Assembly (NCBI GenBank): GCA_027924585.1
Contig: BSBM01000151.1
Coordinates: 14,631,001-14,695,000 of the forward strand
Origin: Larix kaempferi
Taxonomy: Eukaryota; Streptophyta; Pinopsida; Pinales; Pinaceae
DNA: 64,000 bases
Direction: 5' to 3'
Shown: positions 48,405 through 60,787 of the stretch, one piece after another
How positions within the stretch are numbered: the first letter of the stretch is position 1
How the letters are laid out: every line of letters starts with the position of its first letter
Translations under genes and position numbers: made by a program
Notes under the pieces: generated by a model
What the model was told of the DNA's origin: nothing
The model's input: the letters and a program-made list of their open reading frames with translations, nothing else
Database searches by the model: none

Positions 48405-48422
48405 AAACCCTAAACCCTAAAA
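48405..48422 (+). repeat. Short telomere-like stretch
   Basis: AAACCCTAAACCCTAAAA, two and a half units of the plant telomere repeat. It is too short to mean much. Confidence 0.5.
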
Positions 48423-49246
48423 CTGTTATTTACAAACCCTCCTAATACAAAGCATTATTTCATTTCTTTATCTACGATAATATTTGATTTACAGTCATCG
48501 TTCTGATCTTTCTAGTCAAGAGGCAAAGAGTAAAACCCTTTTTATAAATATTTCACATTTCATTCAAGTGTCATTTCATAGCATTATCGTTTTGTTTTTC
48601 GTCGAATATACAGAAATAGAATTACACTTCATCTTCTAAATTTCCGACACATCACAATACAGATAATTACTATTGATCTGAAGTTTAAATTTTCTTCTAA
48701 ACGAAGCGACAGTCAAGAATTATTCCATATTTTTCACTTATATTTTCTTTGAAACGAAGAAGATGATAATAGAGAACTTTCATATTTATTTCATGCATAG
48801 GTTTTTAACTATTTTAGTCACAAACTCTAATCTGGGTTGAAACCCCATTAAGAAAGCACATCAACCATTTTTTTTCCAGAAGTCGTATTACTATTTCCAA
48901 ACCCGACTAAGGATTAAACTCTCTTCGGCAAAATCACATTGCCCAGAACGAATCAAGATTCGAAATCAAGACATCAAAAGTTCAAAACATAAACATTGTT
49001 TTGGAAGCTTGGAAGAACAGTGACATTTCATTTCCAAAAAACTCATCTGAGAGCCGAAACCCTCGACGGAGCCACCTTGCCAGTTTTAACACGAAACTAA
49101 AAACAAGACCACAAACATTTCAAACACAACTGTTAAACAGGTAGCCAAAGGCACCTTTATACAGACTCAAGAATAGATGCATGTCTCCTAAGAGACCAAC
49201 TACCGAACTGAAAAACTACTTAGTCATAACTTCTTCGTTGTCTACA

Positions 49247-49280
49247 ACTGACAAAAGTCCTGCGAAGGGCTTACCGGTTA
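49247..49280. repeat. 34-base repeat, copy 1 of 2
   Basis: It begins ACTGACAAAAGTCCTGCGAA and is matched at 50222-50255 with four transitions. Confidence 0.75.
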
Positions 49281-49468
49281 TTTATATAGATATCACAAAC
49301 TTATGCATCAACATCAATAAATTCAATCAAAATAGCCAGTGCGTGCATACAAGGTGAAGGCGTCGATGAAATGAGGTATCGGGGTTGATCCTCGGTGGGG
49401 ACGGCCACACGAACTGCCCCAGCCACCCGACCATTTATCCCGACCCTAAAATCTAGTTAGTATTTAAT

Positions 49469-49522
49469 ATCTAAGTTTCCAATATATGTTATATTTTATA
49501 TCTAAGTTTCCAATATATGTTA
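49469..49522. repeat. 31-base tandem duplication
   Basis: TCTAAGTTTCCAATATATGT occurs at 49470 and 49501. Confidence 0.85.
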
Positions 49523-49632
49523 GGTTAAATTGTAGCATAGAGTTGAAAGTTGTAATTGTGAATATTAAAAAAATTGACAATGAAATGTATATGTTTTTTT
49601 TAAATTCAATGTAGTGAAAATGAAAAATAAGA

Positions 49633-49659
49633 ATATATATATATATATATATATATATA
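49633..49659. repeat. (AT)n microsatellite
   Basis: About 13 AT repeats. Confidence 0.95.
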
Positions 49660-50221
49660 ACTTGATTTGATTCAATTCGCTTAGCTTTTCTAAAAGAATA
49701 TTGTAAAGAAAATCCTCTTAACCAAGAAAGGATACTATAACTTCTCAAATCTAAGCTATGGAAGTACTAATGGCATCCAATCTAAGAAATGGTAGTAATT
49801 TGGCATTAAATTTGTTTATTTATCCTTGATTTTAAGGATAATGGAGATACAAAAAATGAGCTATTTCATTTATGTTTTAAATTTTAAATATTATTAAAAA
49901 TGAATTATTCCATTTAAAGATTAAAAAAAAGTCATTTCATTGAAGTTTTAAATTTTAAAGATTATTATTTATAAAGAAATATTACAACTCAATTTTTGAA
50001 ATTTTAGGTTTCTAGAGGTTTTTTTATGGTGTTGAATATATTTCTACTATCATAAATACCAAACCTCGCCGTGAAAACCTATCCAAACCAAATATTCAAA
50101 TTTTTAGACAACTCCATAAAAATTTATAACTTTATATGAAATTTCTATATACAATCAAGTTATATATTTATATACTAATTAGTATGTAAGTCAATTTCTA
50201 CACCTAACTTAATATGTATCC

Positions 50222-50255
50222 ACTGACAAAGGTCCTACGAAGGGCTTACTGGTTA
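50222..50255. repeat. 34-base repeat, copy 2 of 2
   Basis: It begins ACTGACAAAGGTCCTACGAA. See the copy at 49247-49280. Confidence 0.75.
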
Positions 50256-53200
50256 AACGCATGCTATCCATCGACAGTAAGTTAAACTCGCATGGCGTGG
50301 ATGGATACCTGCCAAGACATGGAAAACGAGGTTAAAACTCGATCATTAGAAACATTTTTTTTAAAAAGTAAATCAGAACACAATGTGACAGGAAAATGTG
50401 GGTTACAAAGGCTTACCTTCGAATGAAAGATGGTGTCGCCACACAAGACCAGTCGTAACCACATCTTCATTTCTGGCACGGAGCAAAAGGGTCAATCTCA
50501 CAACGTAGAGCTCATCATCGTCAACGCTCGAATCCGGGCAACCCTCATAAGAACTCAAGGATTACTATCTTCAATGCTCAAATTGAATGGTATCCAAACA
50601 CAGAGTAGTAAAACCTTACAACGATGAACCCTGCTATCCCCTTCATGCAGGTTTTTCACCATTAAAATAACAGAACCGAGTCGTAGAGTTACCAACGGCC
50701 AAACCCTACTTTGTAGCGGCCTGTCGACCTTTCCCTCCGAAGAACCAGGCTCCAAATGAGCGTAAAGACAAAGGACGAATGGTAGTATAGCAAAAACCCT
50801 TAGGGTTGGTTTCATCGGAAGATCAACGGCGAAGATTGTGCCAAACAATCAACACAACTACCAAAGCGGGGTGTAGAACAGCGACTACATTAATTGGTTA
50901 TCCAACTACAAAAACCAGTTGGAGGCCACGTCAACAGAAACATGCTACAGTTCGGTAGTATTCTTACACCTTCAACCAATGGCCATCACGTGGATTCAAC
51001 CATGAAGGAGCCAGCGGAGCAATCCATTAATAGTTGCAGCTACACATAAATGCAAAGGGATTTCGTATCACTTCGACAGCATTCACCTGCAGGAGCATTT
51101 ATAACATGTCAATGTCGCATTTATATATATATAAGCCCGAGGCTCAAACCTTCAATCAATCGTTGGTTATAATAGTTAGCGTCATATTTCATTAATCACA
51201 TAGTTATATAGTTTATGTTAAACGTCGTATTGTATTACATTCACATGGATAACATAGACCTTGGTTATGTTTTAATATTATTACTTTATATTCCAACGTG
51301 TATTATAGAACATGGTCATGTTTTGTATGCTTAGGGTAATCCAAGGTTTGTTAAACCTCTAGGTACACGAAGAATTGATAATTATTTTATATAATTTGAG
51401 GACATCAGAATTTACTATGTTCATAATAATTTTATTATGTAAAGTTTTTAGTTTGTATTTCGATTAATGCTATTTAAATAATACATTGTGAACTATATGA
51501 CATCAACATTCAATTGTTGAAGTAGTATGTTTAAATTGCATAGTGTTATGTTAATATTTAATCATTTTTAAATTTAATTGTGTTCAAACACAGTATAGGT
51601 AGGGTCTGACATGGTCTCACTTATCTTTGGATTTTGACATATTATCGCTAATATTACATGGAATATTTTTAATTGCAAAGGGTCTGATGGTAGTATAGGA
51701 TGCATCGACTCTTGTCACCTAGGCTTAGAAGATCACCAATTTTTGCATTATAGAAGTAACACAATGCTAGCATGACTTGGTACTTGTCTTACATAGTACC
51801 TCTTATCTTTACAAGAATACTATTATTTGTATTGTGCTAACAAGATGAGATAGGATGAGGTTCTTTAAAACCACTAAAGCTATATTTTTTTATTAATCAT
51901 GTCACCTCATCAATGATTATGACATGCTCGATAATATTTTATCTTAAAAGCTCGTCTATACTCTTTATGTTTCTAGCTATCACCAACTTGTGCAGACAAG
52001 AGAACTATCATGTACTTATATCATTTCAAATGTTGTTTTTAGAGAGTAGGAAGTGCTTTTACTATTTCAATTCATTTACAATTAAGCATTTGTACTAAGT
52101 ACCTTCATCCGTACTTTCTTACAGCAGAATAAAAATAACTGAGTTGTTAAAAAAAAAACTGGAAATCTTACCGGCATCACCTTCATGCATGGTTTTACAC
52201 AAATCTGTTCTATTTTAAAGACGACTAGCTGAAGCATATATAGTTCTTGAATGACTGGAAATATTTTTAACTCTTACCTGTAGATCTACGAAAGAAAGAA
52301 CAGTTCCAATTCTTTAGTTGTTAAGCTAAGTAAACCAAGGGCACTCGATAGGAACCCCTTCAGAAAACATACAATGAAGTCGTCAGCATTTAGTTATCCA
52401 ATCATAAAACATGAGAAAGCATTTATCTTTTATCTATGTCAATTTGTAATTTGTAGTCCGCACATGTTAATTTATACATTTTGTTTTATGTGTAATACCA
52501 GGTTCAGTAGTTGTCAATGTTCATTAATTCCGCAAGCAGTGTTTATAGCATTAAATGCCATTTCTAAAAAGTTTTAAATTTTAGTGATTTTTGGGGTGTT
52601 ACATAACTGGCCATGTGAATATGTTAAAGAAGAATACAAAAAGTTGAAAGAAATAATTGGTCAAGAAAGATTGATCTAACTTTTCTTGGTTCAAGTGAGC
52701 CAAGAATGATTGATCTCACTTTTCTTAGTTGTCATGGAGCAAGGTTTGATTCAATCTCAATACCCACCTCAACCCCAACCTAGAAAATGAAGAGTTAGAT
52801 CTTTTACTCGAATGCCTACAAAAAATAAACTACAATTGTTCAACTATGAAACTCCCAATTAGCTACATCTCTTAACTTAAAGATGAAAAACAATATAATG
52901 TATCAATTCAAACCAATCCTAAATAAGTTATTAAATGAGTGTGGATCATGGTCAGTAATCTGAAGAGACTTCCATCGATATTATCATTGGTACAATATTA
53001 TCATATTTATGCAAAACTTAGGATCATAAGAAATATCAAATAAAAATGGAGGGTCCTTAAGTTTTAGGTGGGTATGAATTGAGCCCATGATTTGGAGATA
53101 TGAATCCATCCCATGACTTGGAGGTTATTCCTCATCCCACCCAAATAAAATAACCCCCAATATTTATATTACTATGTCAAATTAAAAACCCCCCTTGACC

Positions 53201-55744
53201 CCTTAATACGGGGAAATATATTTTTGAGGTTTTTAAGAGTATTCAAGCCCCCAATATGAATGGACGTGATATGATATTGCCTCACTAGTGAACCCCCCGT
53301 GCTATTTTCTAACATATTTTGTTGTCATTGTTTCATATTTTTTGTTATTTTTTGCTTATTTCTAGTTGAATGCATACTAATATTTCTATATAGCATGTGA
53401 TTCATAAGTTATAGGGGTAAGGAACACCATAGCGGTGGTCACCAATTAAATGAAAAGACACAATTCTTTTCAAGGACCATACCCTTCCTTTGTGTCTCAT
53501 CCACATCCTTCTCAACCTGTTTAGGTTCACAAGTTGACTTTCATAGAAGTAAAACAACATCAACATCTTGGCCCTTATTATAATTGTGCACTAAATAAAT
53601 TTTCAATGGGAATAAATAACTACAAGGATAACACCTTCTAGCGGAGGTTTTTTATCGGTTCCATTAAATTATAATATTGCATCGATGTGCTGTAAAGCCG
53701 CATGCACCAATTCTCTAAATAATCAAATGTATTGATATCAAAATACCCCATTTTATTGTTAAAAGAATATGTATATTTTTATTTTTCATTGAAAAACTAA
53801 TCGATGTTGCACAAACATATAAACGCCTAAGTGTATTTTTCTTATACAAATGCCTCGATGTATCCAAATACATACATCATCGGCTTGCGATAAAAAAATA
53901 TTAATAAAAAGTCATCTTTTATTTATTTTTAAATAAGAAAGGGCCACGATATTATGCTTTAGTTTCCAAAATGCACCAGGAAATATATCTATACTCTGCA
54001 TCAGTTAAACAAATAATTGTTTTACCACATTTTTAACAATAGATGAATAAACTGATATGCAAAAGAGTTTCCCTAATTTTATGCCTTAACCAATGCACAT
54101 AAATAAATCCCAATCATTAGTGTGCACATCATTAAAGTTCACTAAGGTAGGTTAAAAAACAATTAAAAAATTACCAATTGGAATTTCATTTTTACAACCT
54201 CTACAGTGCTCTAGGCCACCTAAGAACTAGTGCACACTCTTGGATTGACAATTCTATTAGTAGTGCCACTTACATGTCAGGTCCCTCCTATGTTTGGATT
54301 ACGACCGTCCATTTCGAAGTTTGGAAAAACATCCAAAATATTCCTTTGTTGAGTACATTCCAACCATGCCTCCCTGACACAAAAGAGACTAGTCAAACAA
54401 CACATATTTCATTAAATTGGAATTATTCAATGGATCTAGAATTTATAACCTCTACTAGATTGAGTTCGTTTAAAATAAAGTAAGTATGTGACTTTGATTA
54501 CTTATAAATTATGAATTATAATAGAAACATAATTTATTATTATTATTGTTGGTGGTGGTGGTGTGTTAAAACTAAGTTGATGAATGTTTACTTTATGAAT
54601 AATAGATTAATGTGGTAAATTTCATACCTATAAATTTATTTTATGATATTGATGTTAGTAATGCCTCCATTATTTATTAATATTAATTATTTTAACAATC
54701 AACATCAATTATGAACTAGAATTATAGCATAAGTGTCGTACAATTTGAGTTTTTTCAAATAAAAGAGGAAAGAGGAAAAACCAACTACACTGGTTATTGC
54801 AAGTGTTCATTATTTATTTGTGAAGTGTTTGAACATGTTGGATTGAAAAAAGCATATTATTAATATTTATTAAAACACAGATTTATTATAATCTTTATAT
54901 TATCATTAGTATTTATATATAGGGTGATTCCATGAAGATGGGTAACTCTTTTTGGCCAAATATGATGGTAAAAACAGAAATTTTACCCATGTATTAAATT
55001 GAAGCCCTCAAAACTCATACTTGCCACATGAATTTTGACATGCGGTTGAAAAACGAAATGTAGAGAATTATGTTGGATTTCCAATGATATATTTTTTTGA
55101 AATATACCAATGTCATATATCGTGTCGAATTTTCATTTAATGAAACTTGTGTACTTAAAAATTTGAAGAGCAATTAACAAGTAGTCTGTGTGTATGCACA
55201 ATAATTTAACGTTAAATAATAATTTTAAAAAATGAAATATGTGAACATGATCTAGACAGAATGCACTAGGGCTTACGTATTTTTCTTTTAATTTTTCTTG
55301 AAAAATTATATTTATTATTATTTTTCGAAACTGACCAATGAATATTTAAGTCGCATTTTGCACACGTGTGTGTGCATGAAATATTTTGATTTTTTACATA
55401 ATTTGTAAAACTAAAAATACCATTTTAAAGAGGACGCGTTTATCTAGGGCTTGTGTATTTTTTCAAATTTTTTGGATGTGTATTTTGAATGTTGTGGATT
55501 TATCTTTGAGCTCAATCGAAGTTGTCGGCAAGGTTTTTTAGGGCAAGTTTTAGTAGAAATTTAAAAACAAAAGACACATTAAGATAAAAATTCGTAAATT
55601 TTATGTATCTAGATAGAGGATTCGTTGATGAATCCAATGGTATCAAGTCCGATCATTAATGAGCATTTAATGACATGGTTTAACTCTGTGGAAGGCAAAC
55701 AAAACTTTCATTCTGTAGTGAAAAGGGCTCTCGGCCTATTTTTA

Positions 55745-55890
55745 AGCCCTCGATCGAGCTATTTGCTTGATCAAGGTATTTGAAATACCTCGATCGAGGG
55801 TTTAACATGACCTTGATCGAGGGTTTAACAAGACCTCGATCAAGGTATGTGCTCGATTGAGGGTATGTAAAATAAGCTCGATCGAGAGTT
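55745..55890. repeat. Cluster of TCGATCGAG palindromes
   Basis: CCTCGATCGAGG-type palindromes or their one-base variants occur seven times in 145 bases. They are separated by GTTTAACA-, GTATGT- or AAATAC-like spacers. CpG sites here are mostly unmutated, unlike the surroundings. Confidence 0.8.
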
Positions 55891-56240
55891 TGTCTGTGTA
55901 AAAAAAATATAAAAACAAACCTAGGCGAACCCGCGAAAGGAGCTGGAAACAACTAATGTTGCCAGCTACCCTTCCCTCGTAAAAATATCAACCAACCTGT
56001 ATATATTCAACAAACAATTAATCAAAAACAATAATTCAACTCATTGCTAGTTTTTTTTTCCATTAGAGATTTGTCATTTTGATCTTGTTGAATTAGAGTT
56101 TTGTCATTTGCATGTTGTTGAATTAGAGCTCGTTAGACATGTAAGATTTCTTTGTAGGCATATTTCATGATTTCATACTAACATATTGTTGTTTGTTATA
56201 ACAATTTGAAGAAATTTTTGTTTGTTTTCATTGTAGATTG

Positions 56241-56360
56241 ATGGGGAATGAAAAAAAAGACAAAGAAAACATGCTAGACAACAAAATGACAATGAAGAGC
56301 GTATATTTATGTATAAAAACAAAATTCATAATGACTTGACTCATGAATTATTATTGGTGT
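56241..56360 (+). other. Possible exon remnant, charged peptide
   Basis: A pyrimidine-rich tract ending TTTTCATTGTAG precedes an ATG at 56241. An A-run of eight bases separates that ATG from a different frame reading RQRKHARQQNDNEERIFMYK, which stops at about 56360. It could be a transposase or host exon with a homopolymer slip. I do not recognise it. Confidence 0.25.
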
Positions 56361-57239
56361 AGTCTAAAAATTCTACGATTTGAGTCGAAATAGACTCGAT
56401 TTTTTCGGGCACAATTTTGAAAAAAAACCAGCCGTAATTTTTCAAAATCTAGTCTACAACTATCAAATTCTAGAATTTTGGGTGCCCCAGGGGTTTTTGA
56501 GGGCGATGAATCCATTTATACCATCAAATATCCCAATAAAACACAACTAAATTTAGATTTTGCAAAATTAAAAAACGTTGGATTTCAGCTAAAAATGACC
56601 ATCTGATCCAAATCGTCGTATTTTTAGAAAACTCAATTATTAATAAATTGTGTAAGAAATTTCTTACGTAATATTAAGTTATTTAATAACATATTAATAT
56701 TGTGTTTGTGATTATTATTAATTTTTTTAATAATTACACTAAGTGTTACTACTTTGTGATTGATTTTTAGGATTAAGCTGTGTGAATTTTTTCACACCAC
56801 AATGCATTTTTCATGGTTCTCCTGATGATGGGAGGAGTGTCCACTAGAAACATTGGTCTGAAAACCTTTCACAAAGCTTAATCTAGAAAATAAATAGATT
56901 GTATATTAAATCAGGAATTACTTAATTTGATTATGCACATTTGATATAGTGAGATGGTAGGTTGATATAAAAAACACATTGAAAAGTTAAATATCGTTCA
57001 ATGGTGTTATGTAATTTGTATAAAGTATCGTCACATGAATTAACATTGAAGTTGAACCAAATTTTTCATATATGTAGTAAATAATATAAAATTTCTCAAA
57101 AAATAACTTGAAGAGAATATTTAATACACTACAAACATTGAAAAGTGTTTCCTCATGTATATTAATAAGTCATTCAAAGAACAAAATTACATCCATGAAT
57201 CATCTGCACCTAATGTCATTATATTCATGGAAATAGATC

Positions 57240-59010
57240 AAGTACAGGTTCTACACCACATTTATTTATCTTGGTCTTCCTGCAATCTCTTTTCTTTAGC
57301 ATCCATGCCCAAACTATGGTATTAATTCAAATAGATCCAAGTTCTATGTCATGAGGATTTGGTACCCAATATTGTTCTAAAAAATTTCCCTTATATTTCC
57401 CTGAACTAGGCTTTCAACAATCAAAATTTACATGAAGAGTGTCACTTCCATCATCCTGGAAGATGTCTGAGGTGGATTTTTCCATCCAAATCATCTCTCC
57501 TTCATCCTCATTTCTTGATATAACTAGCAACATATTTCCTTTCTAAATGCCGTTCATAGGATTGAATGTTGGATTTGGCTTATTGAACTTGGGTCCAACA
57601 TATACTGGTTCATTTGTCACATTATCAAAATCCCCATCCATAATACTTGGCATTGCATGGAGTGCATTACGATTAGCATTTACCTTTTTCCTTGTCTTGG
57701 GCCAAAAATACTAAGAAGAAGAATCACTTCCATCCATTGTTGTATGATCATTGTAGATTTCATCTAATGCATCAAGAACTCTTTTCCAATACTCTACTTT
57801 TTTATTTCATTCCTTTGTAACAATTGGTGAATTCTCATTTCCAATAGTCTCTTTCCACATTTTTATGTATGATGTTATTCCTTCATTTAGTTATTTTAAA
57901 TGAACATTATTTTATTTGGGACCTAAGACAAATGGCTTCCCTGTGGGATATATAGGTCGACCTTCATCATATATATTCCACAACTCAACTGGTTCTGACC
58001 ATTCAATGTTCTTGACAGATTCTTTATACCTCATAACTAGAACATCATTGAGTACAAGAAATTGGAAGTGCTGGACATTAAGATTTCCAACTAGTGCATT
58101 TTTTCCCTCCTTTATGTATCCTTTAAGAAAAAATTTGAAGTCGTAAACTTTGTCAACAAGTGTAGGTGGAAACACTTGTTTTTCTTCGATTGTGCGATAT
58201 GTATCCATCATTTCAGGTAAAGAATATATATATTTAATTTTCAAGTTGGAAGAATTTCTTCCATAGGTTCCATCTATGTCTTTATGGGTGTTCTCGACAA
58301 GCAAGAACCCAACCTCAATAGTGATGAAGACACCAAGTGCAGTTAATAGTGATAGAAACATGAAAACATAACGATTCTTATTATCACTAGTTGCATTGTC
58401 CAGCTGTAACAACAATTGTGGAGGAAGAGACCTTTAAAATCAACATTCTGATTTGTTTATCTTCCATAAGATAGAAAAGCATGTGTACACTCTACATTTT
58501 GACTAAATATAGGTTTCAAGTAATGCATTTGAAAGTGGGTTTCTTGAACTTCCACTCTCATAAAGTATATCACCATACATATCAAGGTGTGGGTGCTCAA
58601 GGTCCCTCAAGCACTTTGCAAGAGATGTAATGGTAAATTGTGATCCCATGTATACAAATGGTAGGGAGAAATGACCAAAACTTCCTGTGTTATGCTCATG
58701 TGTTAGGTACCTATCAACGACCAATCCATGTCTATTCCCGTAATAGATTTTTATTTGAGATGTAATATTGGGATTAAAGTCTTTGTTTTGTCCATTTTAT
58801 CATGGATAATGCTCAAGTATTCCTTTGGAAACTGCTATGACATAATTTTGTGGGCATAGTAGCAATATCTTCCACACATAACAATCTTGTTATGTCTGTT
58901 TACTCTACCTCGTCCCTTTTCTTCCAGCTCTTTTGTAGTTGCTGACTTCATCTGTGCTTTCAACATGATGTACATTCACTACATTACTGAAGTTGGTGTT
59001 CTTTGAGATT
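57240..59010 (-). pseudogene. DUF7869-like transposase-type protein (broken)
   Basis: One frame on - can be followed from about 59010 to 57240 through roughly ten stops. The N-terminal part carries YYGNRHGLVVDRYLTHEHNT (about 58740) and FGHFSLPF. The core carries QLDNATSDNKNRYVFMFLSL (about 58400-58345) and VGFLLVENTHKDIDGTYG (about 58310-58260). The D-N-x(n)-N-K-N-R and T-H-x-D-I-D motifs are those of DUF7869 proteins, which look like RNase H-fold transposases of plant DNA transposons (family memory, not checked). The longest open piece is 58415-57912. The C-terminal part keeps WPKTRKKVNANRNALHA (about 57710). No terminal inverted repeats were found. Confidence 0.6.
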
Positions 59011-59429
59011 TCCACATCTCAAAAATGAGTATTCCAAATATTACTCATTGTTGGTTGTGATATTGATGGATAATTGAGCTTTTGAAGAGCCACAATGATC
59101 TCTTTTAACAAACAAATTTAGGTGTAAGTTGAAGGCAACAATCTTAAAGGAGAAAAAATTCCACCTTCTTCAACTTGACATGTTTGGTTTGGTAAAAAAT
59201 CGAAGGAGGTTGTGGGGGTCATGGGGACGCACGGCCTGGGGGTGTCTGCAGAATGGGAGAGGTGAGTCGTGGTTTGGAGAATGCACGCAGAAGGATGCAT
59301 GTAGAGCACGGGTGGAAGTGTCTACTGATTGAGAGAATCTAGAAGAGGAATTAAGAAAGGGATAGTGAAGAGAACCACTGTGTGTCTTTGAGTTATGGAG
59401 AGAGTGAAGAAAACTTGGGAGAAATTCCC

Positions 59430-60577
59430 TGTAATGAACCTGAACCCGAATTGCTGAGTTAAACCGTTTTGGCCATGATTTCCTTGGTTGAATACACCAG
59501 TAAATTGGCAATGAAGCATGAGACCCAGAGGGAATACCAACATTTGCAGTGAAATGTGTCGATGTACGTTTCAGGAAGGAACTCAAGTGGGTCAATTTCA
59601 GAATTGACAGGGAATTGGTTACCAAACTACTGCTTCCTGAACCCTGTGTATATCTTTTACCTTTGTTAATTCCACCTTAGAATCCGAGAGTGAGTTGGGG
59701 AAAATTGGTGAGATATCTCTGGTTAATGTCTGGATCTCGGCTCGGGGGTGAACTTGGGAGCTGAAATAGTATGAGATGGACAAGTTCTAAGGTTGGGTGG
59801 AGCATGGCTCACATGCAGCCAGTTTCCACATTCATGTGAATTTCATATAAGTGTATCTGTGTATGAATTATAATGTTCATGTGTTTTATTATGCTTGATA
59901 TGTTCAATCTGTGGAATAAATGTGTAAATAAATGTAAGCCATGAATATGCTATGCTTATGCCTGTGTAGAAGGTTGTATACTTGTAGGATGTTTCCTCCA
60001 ATTGCATGAGTTATCTGCATGATGAATCTTACTCGTGAAATATGTAAGGCTATACTTCATTTATTAATATCATGTATGTTTATTCTGTCACAACCTTATT
60101 CATGAATGGATGGTTCATGAAATGTTCCTAGAATGATAGGCATAAATTTGGTTATGTAGTCGGTATGCCTGATTGGGTGTCTTTTCTATGATTAAGGTGG
60201 TTTTGTGTAGTTTAACTCTGCATGCTATGATATGTCTATCTAGCTTAGTGTCATTCTTTATGTTGTTTATGTATTATCCTTCACCATGCTGAAGGATTAG
60301 CTACTTTGGTGGTTATTAAGAACATAAGTTTGGTGGGAGTTTTAGCTTGTTGGGAATGCAGATTGGGTGATTCTGGATGACATGTTTCTGACTGTCTATG
60401 TTTAATTTATGTTTATGGGCCAACTAGTGTAGATATGAAGCTGCCAATTGAATGCTTAAAGGAAATTGTTTTAATTGCATGGGTTTACACTGTAATTATG
60501 TGTACCTATAAAGAAAGTATCATTTTTATAATCTTATACATCATAGATATGTTTATGTGTAACGAGGGTACATTACA
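59430..60577 (+). repeat. 5' LTR of another retrotransposon
   Basis: It starts TGTAATG and ends CATTACA, a perfect 7-base terminal inversion, and is followed after three bases by a primer site. No second copy is present to the right within the window. Confidence 0.68.
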
Positions 60578-60580
60578 GTT

Positions 60581-60592
60581 TGGTATCAGAGC
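60581..60592 (+). other. Primer-binding site, initiator-Met type
   Basis: TGGTATCAGAGC is an exact match to the common plant LTR element primer site. Confidence 0.88.
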
Positions 60593-60787
60593 ACTGGTTG
60601 CAGCTCTCGGGCCTATGGAATTGAAATTGTCTTTCTGAAAAGAGATAAATACATGTATTCGAATATATGCTGTAGTTAATTTGAGACTAATAATCCTTGA
60701 AAATTTCAGATTGCTAGCATTATACAGGAATATTCAATCATTTGAATTGTAGACTGTCAGTAAAGACAGGCAATCAAAACTAAATAA

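Larger units (their letters stand above)
47487..55744. other. About 8 kb with no supported gene
   Basis: This is AT-rich sequence with slightly GC-richer islands at 48.9-49.45 and 50.25-51.05 kb. Open stretches such as 50555-50848 (-) and 54178-54483 (+) have no motif and no flanking gene signals. Small repeats are listed separately. Confidence 0.45.

Noticed and set aside
48405-48422. Interstitial telomere
   Set aside because: Only two and a half units; likely chance in AT-rich DNA.
50555-50848. Small secreted protein on - with a hydrophobic N-terminus
   Set aside because: The start is not distinctive, there is no recognisable mature domain, and no gene context is present.
54178-54483. Gene of 101 codons on +
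   Set aside because: No motif, ordinary AT-rich codon make-up and no neighbouring exon signals.
59170-59625. A - strand gene of 151 codons
   Set aside because: It overlaps the LTR start at 59430, has Ser/His-rich low-complexity text and matches no family.
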